Source: Syntrophus buswellii (GTDB lineage: Bacteria; Desulfobacterota; Syntrophia; Syntrophales; Syntrophaceae). From it: 64,000 nt of DNA. Below the pieces are notes generated by a model. That model did no database searches. It was not told where the DNA came from and saw only the letters and a program-made list of their open reading frames with translations. A program made the translations under genes and the position numbers. The DNA lies in NCBI RefSeq assembly GCF_046097065.1, contig NZ_CP175563.1:2666001-2730000 (forward strand), given 5' to 3'. Below, one piece after another: positions 36,533 to 47,700 of the stretch; position 1 is the stretch's first letter; every line of letters starts with the position of its first letter.

Positions 36533-36808
36533 TCAGTGCAGTGTTTCATCCGAGTCATGAATCACACTGAATTCATCGCCCTGCTCGTACATAAAAAATG
36601 CTCTGTCATCAAAATCCGCTTTTTCAATTCCATTCTCGTAAAATTCCTTCCTCATATTGTCCACGGAATAATATTCTCTGAGTATGGGATCTTTTTTGCC
36701 GATATTAACGACAAAGCGGTTAGAGCTATAGGTGACTCTGACTGAATTTTTCTGTTCTTTCGTTAAGTTCAGCAACATATCCTCTAACCTCCTTTCCCGT
36801 TTTTCCAT
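36533..36808 (-). CDS. Small hypothetical protein
   Basis: A 91-residue soluble protein with many charged residues (MEKRERRLEDMLLNLTKEQK at the start and an acidic end near DEFSVIHDSDETLH). It reads as a compact alpha-beta protein. A moderate AAAGG site lies upstream, and the terminator at 36456-36495 follows its stop. No family is recognised. Confidence 0.5.
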   Translation of the reverse strand: MEKRERRLEDMLLNLTKEQKNSVRVTYSSNRFVVNIGKKDPILREYYSVDNMRKEFYENGIEKADFDDRAFFMYEQGDEFSVIHDSDETLH

Positions 36809-37037
36809 GTCCAGCCTTTCTGTTTACGGAAACCGTCTTTTTTGTGCCCTTTGCTCTATTCTAATATAAGACACACAATATAATAAAAGTTATTACTATG
36901 CTGTTTGTCAATCATTGAAAGAGGATTTAGAAAAGATTTTATGGCAGATCCTGGATGTCACAAAAGACGAACACGCTATCGTGTCGCTTGTGTCCCCCCA
37001 TCCCCCGGTTGAACGTCCCGGACAGAGACAAGCGTGC

Positions 37038-37697
37038 TCACGTTGCCCGACGGGCAAGAAGCGCCCACACGCCGGCCGCCGAGAGCAGTAAACCTCCTGC
37101 GAGTTTGAAGTGGCGTTGTGTACGAGGGGACGACAGTATGCGCCGAGCGGTAGCAGCAAAGGTGGCATATACCGTGGCGTTAGCCATGGCCATAAGGACA
37201 AAGGTCACAGCAAGTACCCATAACTGGAATGTAACATCAATGGCAGGATTGACGAATTGGGGCAGGAAAGCGACAAAGAAGACGATGCCCTTGGGGTTGA
37301 GTGCGGTTACCAAATAGGTATTGAAAAAGAGCCGCCAGCGGGTTGTGGGCGCTGGAGTTGACGGCAACGCAATCGTGGAAATGCCGGACCGGAACAGAGT
37401 TGCACCAAGCCAAAGGAGATACAAACCGCCCATGATCTTGACAACGTTGAACCAGAAGGCCGAGGTGCTCAGCAACGGGCCGAGGCCCAGCAGTGATAAG
37501 GAAAGAGACGTGCAGTCGCCAAGCGCTATGGCGGCAACGAGTGGAACATGTGCGGAACGACCATTAGCCAAGGAATAGCTTATTACCGTGAGAACGGTCG
37601 GACCGGGGATAACGAGAAGGACCGATGTGGCAAGGACAAAAGCAGACCAAAGGTTGATATCCACGGCGCATCCCGGTATGGCGTCTGACGCCAACAA
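37038..37697 (-). CDS. LysE/RhtB family amino-acid exporter
   Basis: A 219-residue inner-membrane protein with about six hydrophobic segments. The family mark is the SVLLVIPGPTVLTVISYSL region near the N-terminus, followed by LGLGPLLSTSAFWF, KIMGGLYLLWLGATLF and a second set of helices ending in LLLSAAGVWALLA. It would export amino acids or similar metabolites. The family usually begins near MDxNLW, so an in-frame GTG at the codon before DINLW may be the real start. Confidence 0.85.
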   Translation of the reverse strand: MLASDAIPGCAVDINLWSAFVLATSVLLVIPGPTVLTVISYSLANGRSAHVPLVAAIALGDCTSLSLSLLGLGPLLSTSAFWFNVVKIMGGLYLLWLGATLFRSGISTIALPSTPAPTTRWRLFFNTYLVTALNPKGIVFFVAFLPQFVNPAIDVTFQLWVLAVTFVLMAMANATVYATFAATARRILSSPRTQRHFKLAGGLLLSAAGVWALLARRAT

Positions 37698-37823
37698 TCG
37701 ATGTTAGTTGAACGGATAACTTGATATTTTAAGGTTGCAGGCCGGATACAATCCCTTTTTCACCATTATAGTTCTCCTCTAACGATAAAGAAGCGTGCCC
37801 ACTTGTCAGCCTTCCAATACTGG

Positions 37824-38375
37824 TCAGATCGAGTACATTCTGCTCAGTCTCTTAAGCAGACCATGGAATTCTTCATGTTTGCCTGCACCAATTCGCTCCT
37901 CTTCTATTCTTTCAAAACCTTCATAGAGTTCGTCCTGTTTTTGTTCCGATAAAAGACGATCAGCCATTACAAACAGAACATCATTCTCCTTTTCGATATG
38001 ATTTCTCAGCAGCGCAATGTAAGCGAGTGCAATTTTACTGATGGTTTTGGATGCAGATTGGTCCCCGCCGACATATTTGGCATAGTAATCGCTCAAAGAC
38101 TTGACATAATTTCTACCCATTTCATGCTCCTGAAGCATGACTGCAATCGGACCATCTTCAGGAATGCCCGCGGCTGTCAGTGCAGGGAACAGCAGGTCTT
38201 CCTCTTTGCCGTGATGGCATTTGTCGACAAAGACTTTCAGAAACTCCAGGATTCCATCAAAATGCTCTTCGTTCAGATTCCTGTCCGCCTCTAATTGTCG
38301 ACAGACCTGTTCTAAAATAATGAGCATCACCTTGACACCCTCATGCTCGTTTCTTAATTGTTGTGTCGCTTTCAT
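37824..38375 (-). CDS. Hemerythrin HHE-domain protein
   Basis: A 183-residue diiron protein. The likely ligands are H10 (RNEHEG), the CHHGKEEDLLFP segment, LQEHEMGR and LRNHIEKENDVLF, in the order typical of hemerythrin HHE domains. It would bind oxygen, nitric oxide or an iron-linked signal in an anaerobe. The minus-strand start is followed by KATQQLRNEH. Confidence 0.85.
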   Translation of the reverse strand: MKATQQLRNEHEGVKVMLIILEQVCRQLEADRNLNEEHFDGILEFLKVFVDKCHHGKEEDLLFPALTAAGIPEDGPIAVMLQEHEMGRNYVKSLSDYYAKYVGGDQSASKTISKIALAYIALLRNHIEKENDVLFVMADRLLSEQKQDELYEGFERIEEERIGAGKHEEFHGLLKRLSRMYSI

Positions 38376-38475
38376 ATCCGCCCTCCTTTTTCAAATCATG
38401 GAAGTTGAAAAAACATCCTCTCTCGATGGGAGAGTAACAGATTCTCCGGTGCGTCCCGGGTTCAATCTTTTAATT

Positions 38476-38679
38476 TTAGATATTCTTTGTAGAGGATGTG
38501 TTTTCTCTTTGTAGACGCATCGCGATCGCCGTAGTGAGCCAGTCCAAGTCTTTCTTGAAATCTGTCTCCGCTGCACCCGCTATGCAGGTATCACGGATGG
38601 TGAGTGGTTGTGTCCCAAGTTTCTCCATCTCGATGCCCATTTCCTGAAGGATCTGTTCGAGAGATTCATTTGTTTCCAC
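38476..38679 (-). CDS. Small hypothetical protein (weak)
   Basis: A 67-residue minus-strand frame starting with GTG (METNESLEQILQEMGIEMEK, ending RLQRENTSSTKNI). It looks helical and soluble but has only a weak ribosome binding site, so it may be a leftover or a false frame. Confidence 0.3.
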   Translation of the reverse strand: METNESLEQILQEMGIEMEKLGTQPLTIRDTCIAGAAETDFKKDLDWLTTAIAMRLQRENTSSTKNI

Positions 38680-39005
38680 CGCTTTTCTTAAGATCGGATA
38701 AAATAGAATCTTCTCTTTCCAATTGCCTCATCAGGAGTTCTGCAGCTTTTCCAAGGCTGAAGAAAAAAGCGGTCAGAGGAAAACTTCGATAGCCGGGGTT
38801 TCAAATTTGCTAACTGTCGGAGAATTTTGCCGTTCAATTAGACCAATTATAACAGACTGGAATTTTTAATCATATTAGAAAATGGAAAATCGATTAATCC
38901 GAGAAAGGATGAAGATAGAAGGACCAAAAAATTGCTGCCGGCAGCATACAGGACAGCACATAAAAATTTAGGGGGCTAAGCTGTCTACCTGGCCCCCTTA
39001 TTTTT
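38680..39005. other. Intergenic region left of the island with tRNA-Ala terminator
   Basis: A 326-base gap. Its right end is the hairpin at 38961-38998, which reads as the old tRNA-Ala terminator. No other gene is visible. Confidence 0.5.
38961..38998 (-). terminator. Terminator adjacent to the left attachment repeat (probable original tRNA-Ala terminator)
   Basis: On the minus strand the GGGGGC segment, a loop and GCCCCC form a stem, followed by a T-rich run (TAAATTTTTA). It sits just beyond the tRNA-Ala 3' repeat at 39006-39055, so it was probably the tRNA-Ala terminator before the island inserted. Confidence 0.6.
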
Positions 39006-39055
<50 letters not shown>

Positions 39056-39092
39056 TTATATATCACTTTTTAACCATATCACTATAAATCAC

Positions 39093-39121
39093 TTGACATT
39101 AATCTCCTATAAAATTATACA
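39093..39121 (+). promoter_or_regulatory. Candidate sigma70-type promoter for the integrase
   Basis: TTGACA at 39093-39098 is followed after 17 bases by TATACA at 39116-39121. It lies about 150 bases upstream of the integrase ATG, and a second copy of the TCACTTGAC context occurs about 46 bases downstream, which may be an operator. Not tested. Confidence 0.5.
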
Positions 39122-39179
39122 ACTTCCATCGCTGATCACTTGACTAATTTTTAATTAGAATCACCAGAAATCATCAAAT

Positions 39180-39200
39180 AGGTTAGCAATAGGTTAAACA
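39180..39200 (+). repeat. Left copy of island-end 21-bp repeat (candidate integrase arm site)
   Basis: A 21-base sequence containing AGGTTAGCAATAGG, exactly repeated at 57588-57608 near the other end of the island in the same orientation. It lies 125 bases inside the left attachment repeat. Such inner-end repeats are typical arm-type binding sites for tyrosine integrases or Xis proteins. Confidence 0.6.
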
Positions 39201-39273
39201 TTTAACCGTGGTTAAGGCAACTTGATTATGAGATTTTGCACTTTTTAAGGCCTCAAAAGTAGATAGGGAAAAC

Positions 39274-40437
39274 ATGGCACGACAAGGAGCAACACGTAAG
39301 GCAACACGAGAAAAAGGGGTTTACGAGCTCGTTTCCGAAACACGAATCTACAACAGGAAACCGGATATCTGTTATTACATTGCATTCAAAATCGATGGGA
39401 AACTGACCTGGGAAAAGATAGGTTGGATTTCTGAGGGGTACAGCATCAAGCTGGCTGCCAATATTCGGGCGGAACGGATGCGTTCTCTTCGCCATGGAGA
39501 GGATCTTCCGCAGCAGAAAAAAAAGGTCCCGATGTTTAAGGAAGTCATGGAGAAATATCTCGCCTGGGCGGATACCAGTAAAACGAACGGTCGGACAACA
39601 GATTCATATCTTTACAAACATTTGACCCGGTTTGACGAAAAACGGCTAGATGAAATTCACCCCTTTGCCTTGGAAGGACTCAAACAGGATATTCTAAATA
39701 AAGGTTTGTCCCCGGCAACAGCAAAACACATTCTTGTTCTTGTTGGTGAAGTTTTCAATAAAGCCATTATATGGGGCCTTTATCAGGGTGACAACCCGAT
39801 CAAAAAAGTCAAAATGCCTGTACTGCAGAATAAGAGAGAGAGGTTCTTATCCCACGATGAGGCCCATACCCTGCTTTCCGCGCTGAAAGAGAGGTCGCAA
39901 CAACTACATGATATTTGCATATTATCTCTCTATTGCGGGTTGCGTATGGGTGAAATTTTTAATTTACGGGGTCAGGATTTGGACTTCGTAAATGATTTGA
40001 TTCACATTTCCGATCCAAAAAACAAGCACCCCCGGAAAGCCTATATGACAGAAACCGTCAAAGAGATGCTTTTTGCAAGAAAACCGGATTCGCCTGGGAA
40101 TTTTCTGTTCAAAAATCGGAAAGGGGATAAGATTATAAGTATATCTCGGTCTTTTGAGCGTGTTGTGGATGAACTGGGATTTAATAGAGGGATTGCAGAC
40201 CCAAGGCAAAAAGTTGTGGCTCACTCCTTGAGGCATACCTTTGCAAGCTGGTTGGCAATCCAGGGAACACCAATTTACACGATTGCCAGTCTAATGGGTC
40301 ACAAATCCATTGCCATGAGCGAACGGTACAGCCATTTGAGTCCCGACCATAAGAAAGAAGCCGTCCTTAACCTCGAGAAGGAAATTAATGAATCCAAAGG
40401 AACTCACATTCGGATGAGAGAGGGGTTCAATGAATAA
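39274..40437 (+). CDS. Tyrosine recombinase / integrase
   Basis: A 387-residue site-specific integrase. The catalytic set is visible: R224 in CGLRMGE, H317 and R320 in HSLRHTF, H343 in GHKS and Y352 in SERYSHL. The N-terminal part (residues about 10-85) looks like the arm-binding DUF4102-type or similar domain. It would catalyse integration between the tRNA-Ala attB and the element attP, and excision with a directionality factor. A ribosome binding site is weak (GATAGGGAAAAC). The next gene overlaps its stop by eight bases. Confidence 0.95.
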   Translation: MARQGATRKATREKGVYELVSETRIYNRKPDICYYIAFKIDGKLTWEKIGWISEGYSIKLAANIRAERMRSLRHGEDLPQQKKKVPMFKEVMEKYLAWADTSKTNGRTTDSYLYKHLTRFDEKRLDEIHPFALEGLKQDILNKGLSPATAKHILVLVGEVFNKAIIWGLYQGDNPIKKVKMPVLQNKRERFLSHDEAHTLLSALKERSQQLHDICILSLYCGLRMGEIFNLRGQDLDFVNDLIHISDPKNKHPRKAYMTETVKEMLFARKPDSPGNFLFKNRKGDKIISISRSFERVVDELGFNRGIADPRQKVVAHSLRHTFASWLAIQGTPIYTIASLMGHKSIAMSERYSHLSPDHKKEAVLNLEKEINESKGTHIRMREGFNE

Positions 40438-41239
40438 AGAAAAAATACGTTACCGCCTTTGGTGGGAATTATTAAAAAGAAGTAAGGCCTATAAGATATT
40501 TTGTGAAGTTGCCGACCACAAGGAATTAGGCGAGGAATTTATTCCGGTGGCTGCACAAGAAAAAATTGTGGAATATTTTGCTGGCGAAAGAAGAAAATTT
40601 TTCGAAAAAGAATATGATGTAAACATCAATGATTTTATAAAAATATATTCGTTTTGGGGTGATGTACATCAAAACGATTTTGACTATTGGTGGGGGAAAA
40701 GAGGCAGGCAGCAAATTTCAAAAACAAAAACTACCATTTTGAATATCAGACACGACCTAAAAACACTCAGCAATCTTGCACAATTATCCTTGCTAAACAG
40801 TTTGGAACATACGGACAGAAAAGCCTTTGGACTTGAAGATATAAAAGAGATGGTCGACCTGTTCAGAAATTATTTTTCCAGCCCCGATAATCAGCAATAT
40901 CTGTATTTGAAAGTCGATATTCACAGTAAAGCAACCTCCGACGAGATCGGACGTGAAATTCTCAGGCTGAGGACCCAGCAGAAAAAAGAATCCAAGATTG
41001 GATCGCGAACCACCCGCCTTCGGGAAGAGATCGAACTATATTTAAAGGTTTACGACGAAAAAGAAAAGAATCCAGAAAAACCATGGGCCAATATCATCAG
41101 CAATATTGACATACCTGCGGATAAGGGAAATTGCCGTGAAAAGAGGGTGTTGGAGAAATATTATGACTACTGGGATAAAGCAAAATCCTTAATTAAACAG
41201 GTTGAACATAATCACTTTCCAGGAAGCAACCAGAAATGA
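40430..41239 (+). CDS. Unknown protein overlapping integrase
   Basis: A 269-residue soluble protein whose ATG lies within the end of the integrase gene (8-base overlap), so translation is coupled. It begins RYRLWWELLKRSKAYKIFCE and holds YSFWGDVHQNDFDYWWGKRG, followed by a basic, helical C-terminal half. The WWE-LKRS-Y opening occurs in hypothetical proteins of mobile islands. No catalytic motif is visible. It may affect integration, regulation or host interaction. Confidence 0.5.
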   Translation: MNKEKIRYRLWWELLKRSKAYKIFCEVADHKELGEEFIPVAAQEKIVEYFAGERRKFFEKEYDVNINDFIKIYSFWGDVHQNDFDYWWGKRGRQQISKTKTTILNIRHDLKTLSNLAQLSLLNSLEHTDRKAFGLEDIKEMVDLFRNYFSSPDNQQYLYLKVDIHSKATSDEIGREILRLRTQQKKESKIGSRTTRLREEIELYLKVYDEKEKNPEKPWANIISNIDIPADKGNCREKRVLEKYYDYWDKAKSLIKQVEHNHFPGSNQK

Positions 41240-42026
41240 TGTTGAAAAATACCTGTAAGATATCTGGTTTCTTTTCGGTTACGACGATTACAATTTAGTT
41301 ACAGTCTCCATGGCTATCAGATTGAATAATTCTCCCACCTAAACGCCGTATCATCACAATTTGATCATAAATATTTCATTGAAGAACAGGAATTCAAGAT
41401 ACTGGACAGACAGAAAGCAGGATTACGTTTATAAAAACGGATTATCTTTTGTTAATGAATCCAGACCATAGATAAAACATGTTTTCTGTATGGTTCTGTT
41501 CTGGAAACAGGAAGAAAACTTAGCACAACTATTGACCATATTTTAATATTTTAGAACCAAAAATAGTGACAAAATTGATAAAATATTTCTGACGGATTTT
41601 AGAGCCAAATTTTCATATGGAGCAATAAATATAATCACAAATAACTTAACAATATTAAGCACTTACCAACATACTGAAATGCAAATCACAAACGATAATT
41701 AAGGTGTGAAAGTAACCTTCTGGATAGGGAGAGGCTGCATTTTTTGAAAATTGTATAACTTTGTATTTTAAACACTTGTCGTTATAAGCGCCTTATTTAG
41801 CGAAGGTAAAAAAGTATTAAACTGGTCTCTGTCAAAACGATTGTACCCTACAAACTATCCTGGGAATTTTGCCTCGTAAAAGTATATTGTTTTCGATGTC
41901 ATTTTCCCACATTTCCTGCTATGTACAACACTATTTATTTTCCTAAATAGTTTCTGAAAGGAAAATTGAGCACTTGGAACCCTTAACCTGATCCGCATTT
42001 TCTTGTTACATTTCTGGAGGAGTCCA
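41240..42026. other. AT-rich intergenic region of 787 bases
   Basis: A long AT-rich gap between the integrase operon and the mod gene. No credible gene is seen. It ends in TGGAGGAG directly before mod. It may hold the mod promoter and other control signals. Only short weak inverted repeats are visible, and no clear operator. Confidence 0.45.
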
Positions 42027-44792
42027 ATGGCACCTAAAAAGAAAGTAGCAACCACCACTGAAGCCAAGAACTACAAGCACCCAGAGGCCGAAAGCCCGAT
42101 GCGTCCTGAGGTAGGAACACAGGCGAATTTTAAGAAGAAGAAAGCACCCATAACTTATAAATATGACTCATCTCTTTCCCCGGAGCTTCGCTGGGATAGC
42201 CAGAATTCGGCGCGCGAGCAAGGGGAAGCACTTATTAAAAAAATTCTGGAAGCCGGAACGATTGAGGAAGCACATACGGCGGCCCAGGAACTAGCAGCAC
42301 TTTCCAGCCCGTTTCTTAACTGGGCGGGAAAAGCCGAACGACTTTCCTTTGATGTACCTACCTTGCCACTATTTGTTCATGAACGCCTCTCCACCAAGGG
42401 TATCATCGAAACTCTGAAGAGCCATAAAATCCAATCCGCACAATTGGATATGTTCAGTCTGTTCGCCGATCCACAACACCCCGTTATCGATCAGATTTTG
42501 AAAGCTTATGAGTACAAGGACCAATGGGTCAACCGGATGATTTTGGGGGATTCGCTGGTGGTGATGAACTCGCTGCTCCAATACGAAGGGATGGGCGGAC
42601 AGGTGCAGATGTTCTACTTCGATCCGCCCTATGGAGTGAAATTCGGCTCCAATTTTCAGCCATTCGTACGCAAGCGGGACGTAACCCACAACGAAGATGA
42701 GTGCATGACGCGGGAACCAGAGATGGTGAAGGCCTATCGGGATACTTGGGAACTTGGGCTTCATTCCTATCTGACCTATCTCCGTGACCGGCTTTTCCTC
42801 GCCAAGGATTTGCTGCATCCAACCGGCAGCGTCTTTGTCCAAATCAGCGACGAAAACCTGCATCATGTCCGGGAGGTGATGGATGAGGTATTTGGGGTTG
42901 AGAATTATATAGGTCAAATAGCTTTCAGAAAGACTGGGGGACAATCGGTAAGCTTATTACCGAGTACATACGACTTTGTCTTGCATTATGCAAAAGACAA
43001 AGAACGGATAAAGTTTCGTCAACTATACACAGGTAAAGATCCTGGAGAAGAAGGTGCAAAGCAGTATGTATGGGTTGAAACACCTGATGGAAAATCATAC
43101 CGAAAATTAACAGACGAAGAACTTTCAAAATCTTTAGCTATACCAGAAGGATATCGCGTCTTTCGACCCGGCCCGTTAACATCACCCGGAGCCAGCATAA
43201 ACACTCGGAACGAAATCACGCTTCAAGGTAAAAGTTTTTTTCCGGGTGCTAATCGTCATTGGAGCCTTGGCCCTGACGATACAGAAGAACTCGACCGTAA
43301 AGGTCGAGTTATGATAATAGGCAATACACCCTGTTCAAAGCTTTATATCAAAGATTTTCCAGTTTCCCCATTGAAGAATATCTGGACTGATACCGGCGGA
43401 AGTGGATTTTCTGAAAAACCGCTATACGTTGTTCAGACAGATTCCCTTGTCATACAACGCTGCCTCCTCATGACTACTGACCCAGGCGATTTGGTGTTGG
43501 ACATGACCTGCGGCAGCGGGACCACTGCCTACGTGTCCGAGCAGTGGGGCCGTCGCTGGATCACCTGCGATACCTCCCGCGTGCCGATGGCACTGGCACG
43601 TCAACGGCTCCTTACCGCAACCTTCCCTTACTACCAACTGAGAGACGAGAAACGCGGCCCGGCGGGGGGCTTCGTCTACGTTCACAAGCAGAACAAAAAA
43701 GGCGAAGAGGTCGGCGGCATTGTCCCTCATGTCACCCTGAAATCCATTGCCAACAATGAACCGCCATCGGAAGAAGTGCTGGTTGACCGACCGGAAATCG
43801 AAAACAAGATCACCCGCATTTCCGGACCGTTCTGCGTAGAGGCGACCATCCCTACACCAGTTGATTGGGAAGGGAACGGCGAAGATGATCCCGAGATAGG
43901 CGCAGCAGAGCAGCATCGCACATTCATCGACCGGATGCTTGAAGTTCTGCGCAAATCACCTCTGCTGCACCTAGGCGGTGGCAAGTCAGTAATGCTAAAG
44001 AGTATCCGACCACCAGCCAAGACTCTTTCGCTTTCAGCCGAGGCGCTTGTGGATGCATCTGCGCCTGGCCAGAATCCAAGTCTTGAGGATGTCTGTCAGG
44101 AATCTCTAGAAATATCAGCTGGTATGCTTCCACTTACACAAAAGCCAGTCGCACTGGTCTTTGGTCCAGAAAGCGGCGCAGTGAGCGAAAAGCTGGTACA
44201 TGAAGCTTTAAAGGAAGCCAACCTGAAAGGGTATACACACCTCTACGTTATTGGCTTTGCCATACAACCCAATGCACGGATACTGATTGAAAATGCCGCC
44301 GAGATTATGATTCCGGCCACCTATGTGCAGGCAACGCCTGACCTGATGATGGGCGACTTATTGAAGAACATGCGCTCCAGTCAGATTTTCAGCGTTTGCG
44401 GCCTGCCGGAAATCAAAGTCCACACGGTAAAACTGGAAGACAAGGACGATCCGGTCCGTTATCAGGTGGAACTGGTGGGGCTGGATGTCTTTGACCCGAC
44501 AACTCTGGGAACCGATCACCGCAAGGGAAATGATGTCCCAGCCTGGTTTCTAGATACCGACTATAACGGACTCTGTTTCCATGTTTCTCAAGCCTTCTTC
44601 CCCCGCACCAATGCATGGGGAAACCTGAAAAAGGCGCTCAAATCCACCCACGAACAGAGCGTCTGGGATCATCTGGCCGGAACCATGAGCGCGCCCTTTG
44701 AAGCTGGGGAGAATACGCAGGTTGCCATCAAGGTGATTGATGACCGGGGGAATGAGCTGCAAGTCATCAAGAGTCTGAAGGAGGCCAACTGA
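42027..44792 (+). CDS. mod: Type III restriction-modification DNA methyltransferase
   Basis: A 921-residue Mod subunit that methylates adenine N6 in its recognition site. The start is ATG 42027 after TGGAGGAG. The catalytic DPPY is at residues 199-202 (FYFDPPYGV), before the SAM-binding DMTCGSGTTA at 492-501, so motif order is beta-class, as in type III Mod. Between them lies a variable target recognition region of about 290 residues. The protein is longer than classic Mod (about 650 residues), with a C-terminal extension of about 300 residues that is beta/alpha-rich. It overlaps the res start (TGATG), so the two are made together. Confidence 0.9.
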   Translation: MAPKKKVATTTEAKNYKHPEAESPMRPEVGTQANFKKKKAPITYKYDSSLSPELRWDSQNSAREQGEALIKKILEAGTIEEAHTAAQELAALSSPFLNWAGKAERLSFDVPTLPLFVHERLSTKGIIETLKSHKIQSAQLDMFSLFADPQHPVIDQILKAYEYKDQWVNRMILGDSLVVMNSLLQYEGMGGQVQMFYFDPPYGVKFGSNFQPFVRKRDVTHNEDECMTREPEMVKAYRDTWELGLHSYLTYLRDRLFLAKDLLHPTGSVFVQISDENLHHVREVMDEVFGVENYIGQIAFRKTGGQSVSLLPSTYDFVLHYAKDKERIKFRQLYTGKDPGEEGAKQYVWVETPDGKSYRKLTDEELSKSLAIPEGYRVFRPGPLTSPGASINTRNEITLQGKSFFPGANRHWSLGPDDTEELDRKGRVMIIGNTPCSKLYIKDFPVSPLKNIWTDTGGSGFSEKPLYVVQTDSLVIQRCLLMTTDPGDLVLDMTCGSGTTAYVSEQWGRRWITCDTSRVPMALARQRLLTATFPYYQLRDEKRGPAGGFVYVHKQNKKGEEVGGIVPHVTLKSIANNEPPSEEVLVDRPEIENKITRISGPFCVEATIPTPVDWEGNGEDDPEIGAAEQHRTFIDRMLEVLRKSPLLHLGGGKSVMLKSIRPPAKTLSLSAEALVDASAPGQNPSLEDVCQESLEISAGMLPLTQKPVALVFGPESGAVSEKLVHEALKEANLKGYTHLYVIGFAIQPNARILIENAAEIMIPATYVQATPDLMMGDLLKNMRSSQIFSVCGLPEIKVHTVKLEDKDDPVRYQVELVGLDVFDPTTLGTDHRKGNDVPAWFLDTDYNGLCFHVSQAFFPRTNAWGNLKKALKSTHEQSVWDHLAGTMSAPFEAGENTQVAIKVIDDRGNELQVIKSLKEAN

Positions 44793-47700
44793 TGAGCAGC
44801 TTTGAGGTTAATCAACCGATTCTGAACTCCCCATACGATGAGCCCGCTGAACATTGGTATATTGAGGAGGGGCTTCAACCTGAGCGGAGGAAGGGTCGCC
44901 GGAAAGCGGGGTATTTCTACCGTGACCCCAAGGCTCCATCGAGTGATGTCATTCAAGAAGCCCGTGGTATGTGGCTGGAGTTGGCTCTGGTCAACCAGAT
45001 AAGGGCGTTGGTCAAAGAGTGGCGGACTTTGGCACTTCGTGGTGAAGGGGGTGTTACCCGCACCACACAGGAACTTCTCAATTACTGGCGTCGCGACGGA
45101 AGGCAGCACCGGCTTTTTTTTGCCCAGCTTGAGGCGGCAGAGACTATTATCTTTTTGAAGGAGGCTCGGGGCGATTTCCTTCAAGGGATTGACATACCAG
45201 TTGACAATGTGAGCGAGGAGCGCAAGGCCGAGGGCTTTAGCGCTTTTCAGCGTTATGCCTGCAAAATGGCCACCGGTTCTGGAAAAACCACCGTTATGGG
45301 TATGCTGGCGGCATGGAGCATTTTAAACAAGATCAACGATCGTATGAACGCTTTGTATTCCGACGTAATCCTGATCGTCTGCCCCAATGTGACCATCCGG
45401 AACCGTCTGCAAGAGCTTGACCCGTCCAGTGGTGAAGCGAGTCTGTATCGGACTCGTGATCTTGTGCCGCCGCGCCTGATGCCTGACCTGGCCAAGGGGC
45501 GCGTACTTATGACCAACTGGCATGTGTTTGAACAGCAAGTTGTGAAGACCGGTGGAATCGGAGCAAAAGTGACCAAGACAGGGATTCCGATCCGGGTGAA
45601 AGAGACTATTACTATCGGCAAGGAAACCACTACGGCGCGGGGGAAGCGTTATCTTACCTTGGATGATTTCCAGCGGCAGCTCGGCGCAGGAATATTAACC
45701 GTCATCAGTGAGGACAATGACAAACAGGGCAACCTAAAAAAGGTCTTTGTTGAATCGCTCAAGTATGTTGAAAGCGATACTGCCATGATTAACCGGATTT
45801 TAGGGAGAGAAGTGGGCGGAAAGCAGAACATCCTGGTCTTTAACGACGAAGCGCACCATGCCTACAGGATTTCCCGACCAGAGGCTGAGGAAACTGAAGA
45901 CGATCTGTTTGGTGAGATTGAGGAGAGTGTAGAGTTTTTCAAGGAGGCTACCGTCTGGATTGACGGGCTGGACCGGATACATAAGCTGCGAAAGATCAAT
46001 TTCTGCGTTGATCTGTCGGCAACCCCCTATTATCTGGGACGTGTCGGGCAGGAGACAAACCGCACCTTTCCCTGGGTCGTCTGCGATTTTGGCCTGACCG
46101 ACGCCATTGAATCAGGACTGGTGAAGATCCCCCAGCTTGCGGTGCGGGATACCACGGGAGCAGAAATACCGGGTTATTTCAATGTCTGGCGCTGGATACT
46201 CCCCAAGCTGACCCCCGCTGAACGGGGTGGTAAAAAAGGGAGCCCGAAGCCGGAAGCGATCCTGAAATGGGCCAATACACCTGTTTCCATGCTTGCTGGT
46301 CTTTGGGAAGATCTACGGCAGGAATGGGAGGATAACAGCGAAGACCCCCGCCCACCGGTGTTTATTCTGGTCTGCAAGAATACCAAAATTGCGAAAATGA
46401 TCCACGAATGGCTGGCTGCTGATGTGAAACCGGCAGGCATCCCCTCCGCCGGAATAGCCGCCTTTCGCAACACAACTGATAAGACCTACACCATTCGGGT
46501 TGACTCTAAGGTAGTTCACGAAACCGATTCGGACGAGAGCAAGGGAGACGAATCAACCTGGATGCGTTTTACTCTTGACACGGTGGGTAAAATTGCCTGG
46601 CCAATGGATAAACAGGGAAGGCCAATCTACCCGGAAGGATTCGATGTGCTGGCGCATAAGCTGAAGCGCCCTCTTCACCCGCCGGGACGGGATGTGCGCT
46701 GTATTGTCAGTGTGGGAATGCTGACCGAGGGATGGGACTGCAGCACAGTCACCCATATCGTTGGGCTGCGTCCTTTCATGTCACAGCTGCTCTGTGAGCA
46801 GGTGGTAGGGCGTGGGTTACGTCGTTCCAGCTATCAGGTCGGGGAAGATGGCAAACTGACAGAAGAGGTAGCAAAGGTCTTTGGAGTACCATTTGAGGTG
46901 ATCCCGTTCAAGGAAAACAAAGGGGGAACGACAACAAAGCCTTCCAAGCGCTATCATATCAGCGCTGTTCCCGCGAAGAAACACTTTGAAATTATCTTCC
47001 CCCGAGTGGAAGGCTATCGGCAGGCGATCCGAAATCGCATCTCCGTTGACTGGGATGCTGTTGCAACGCTTGATCTTGATCCACTCAAAATCCCGCCGGA
47101 AGTTCAGATGAAAGCCGGTCTACCCAACAATAACGGGCGCTATTCCCTGACCGGGCCGGGTAAACTGGAAAATGTTGACCTGAACCCATATCGACAGGAG
47201 CGTAGATTTCAGGAACTGACCTTTCAACTGGCGCGTGACCTGATACGGGATTATGCTTCTCAGCCAGGTTGCGAAGTACCTGTGCACATATTGTTTCCCC
47301 AGATAACAAGGGTCGTAGAGAACTATCTCAGGGAAAAGGTCAAAACGATCGCGCCGGCTAATATACTGGATGTATTCCTTTCACCATATTACGGATGGGT
47401 GATAGAACGCTTGGTAGAAGCTATAAAACCAGATACTTCGCAAGGAGAAGCCCCAGAGGTACCGCGTTATGAAACAAATCGTGGTCCTGGTTCTACCGCT
47501 GATGTAGACTATTGGACAAGCAAGGACGTTCGTGAAGTAGTGAACAGCCATCTTAATTACGCCGTTGCTGATACCAAGGTATGGGAGCAGTCTGCAACCT
47601 ATCTGATCGACACCCATAAGATGGTTGATTCCTTCGTAAAAAATGCTGGGCTCGGCTTTGCAATCCCTTATCTGCACAACGGCCAATCCCATGACTATAT

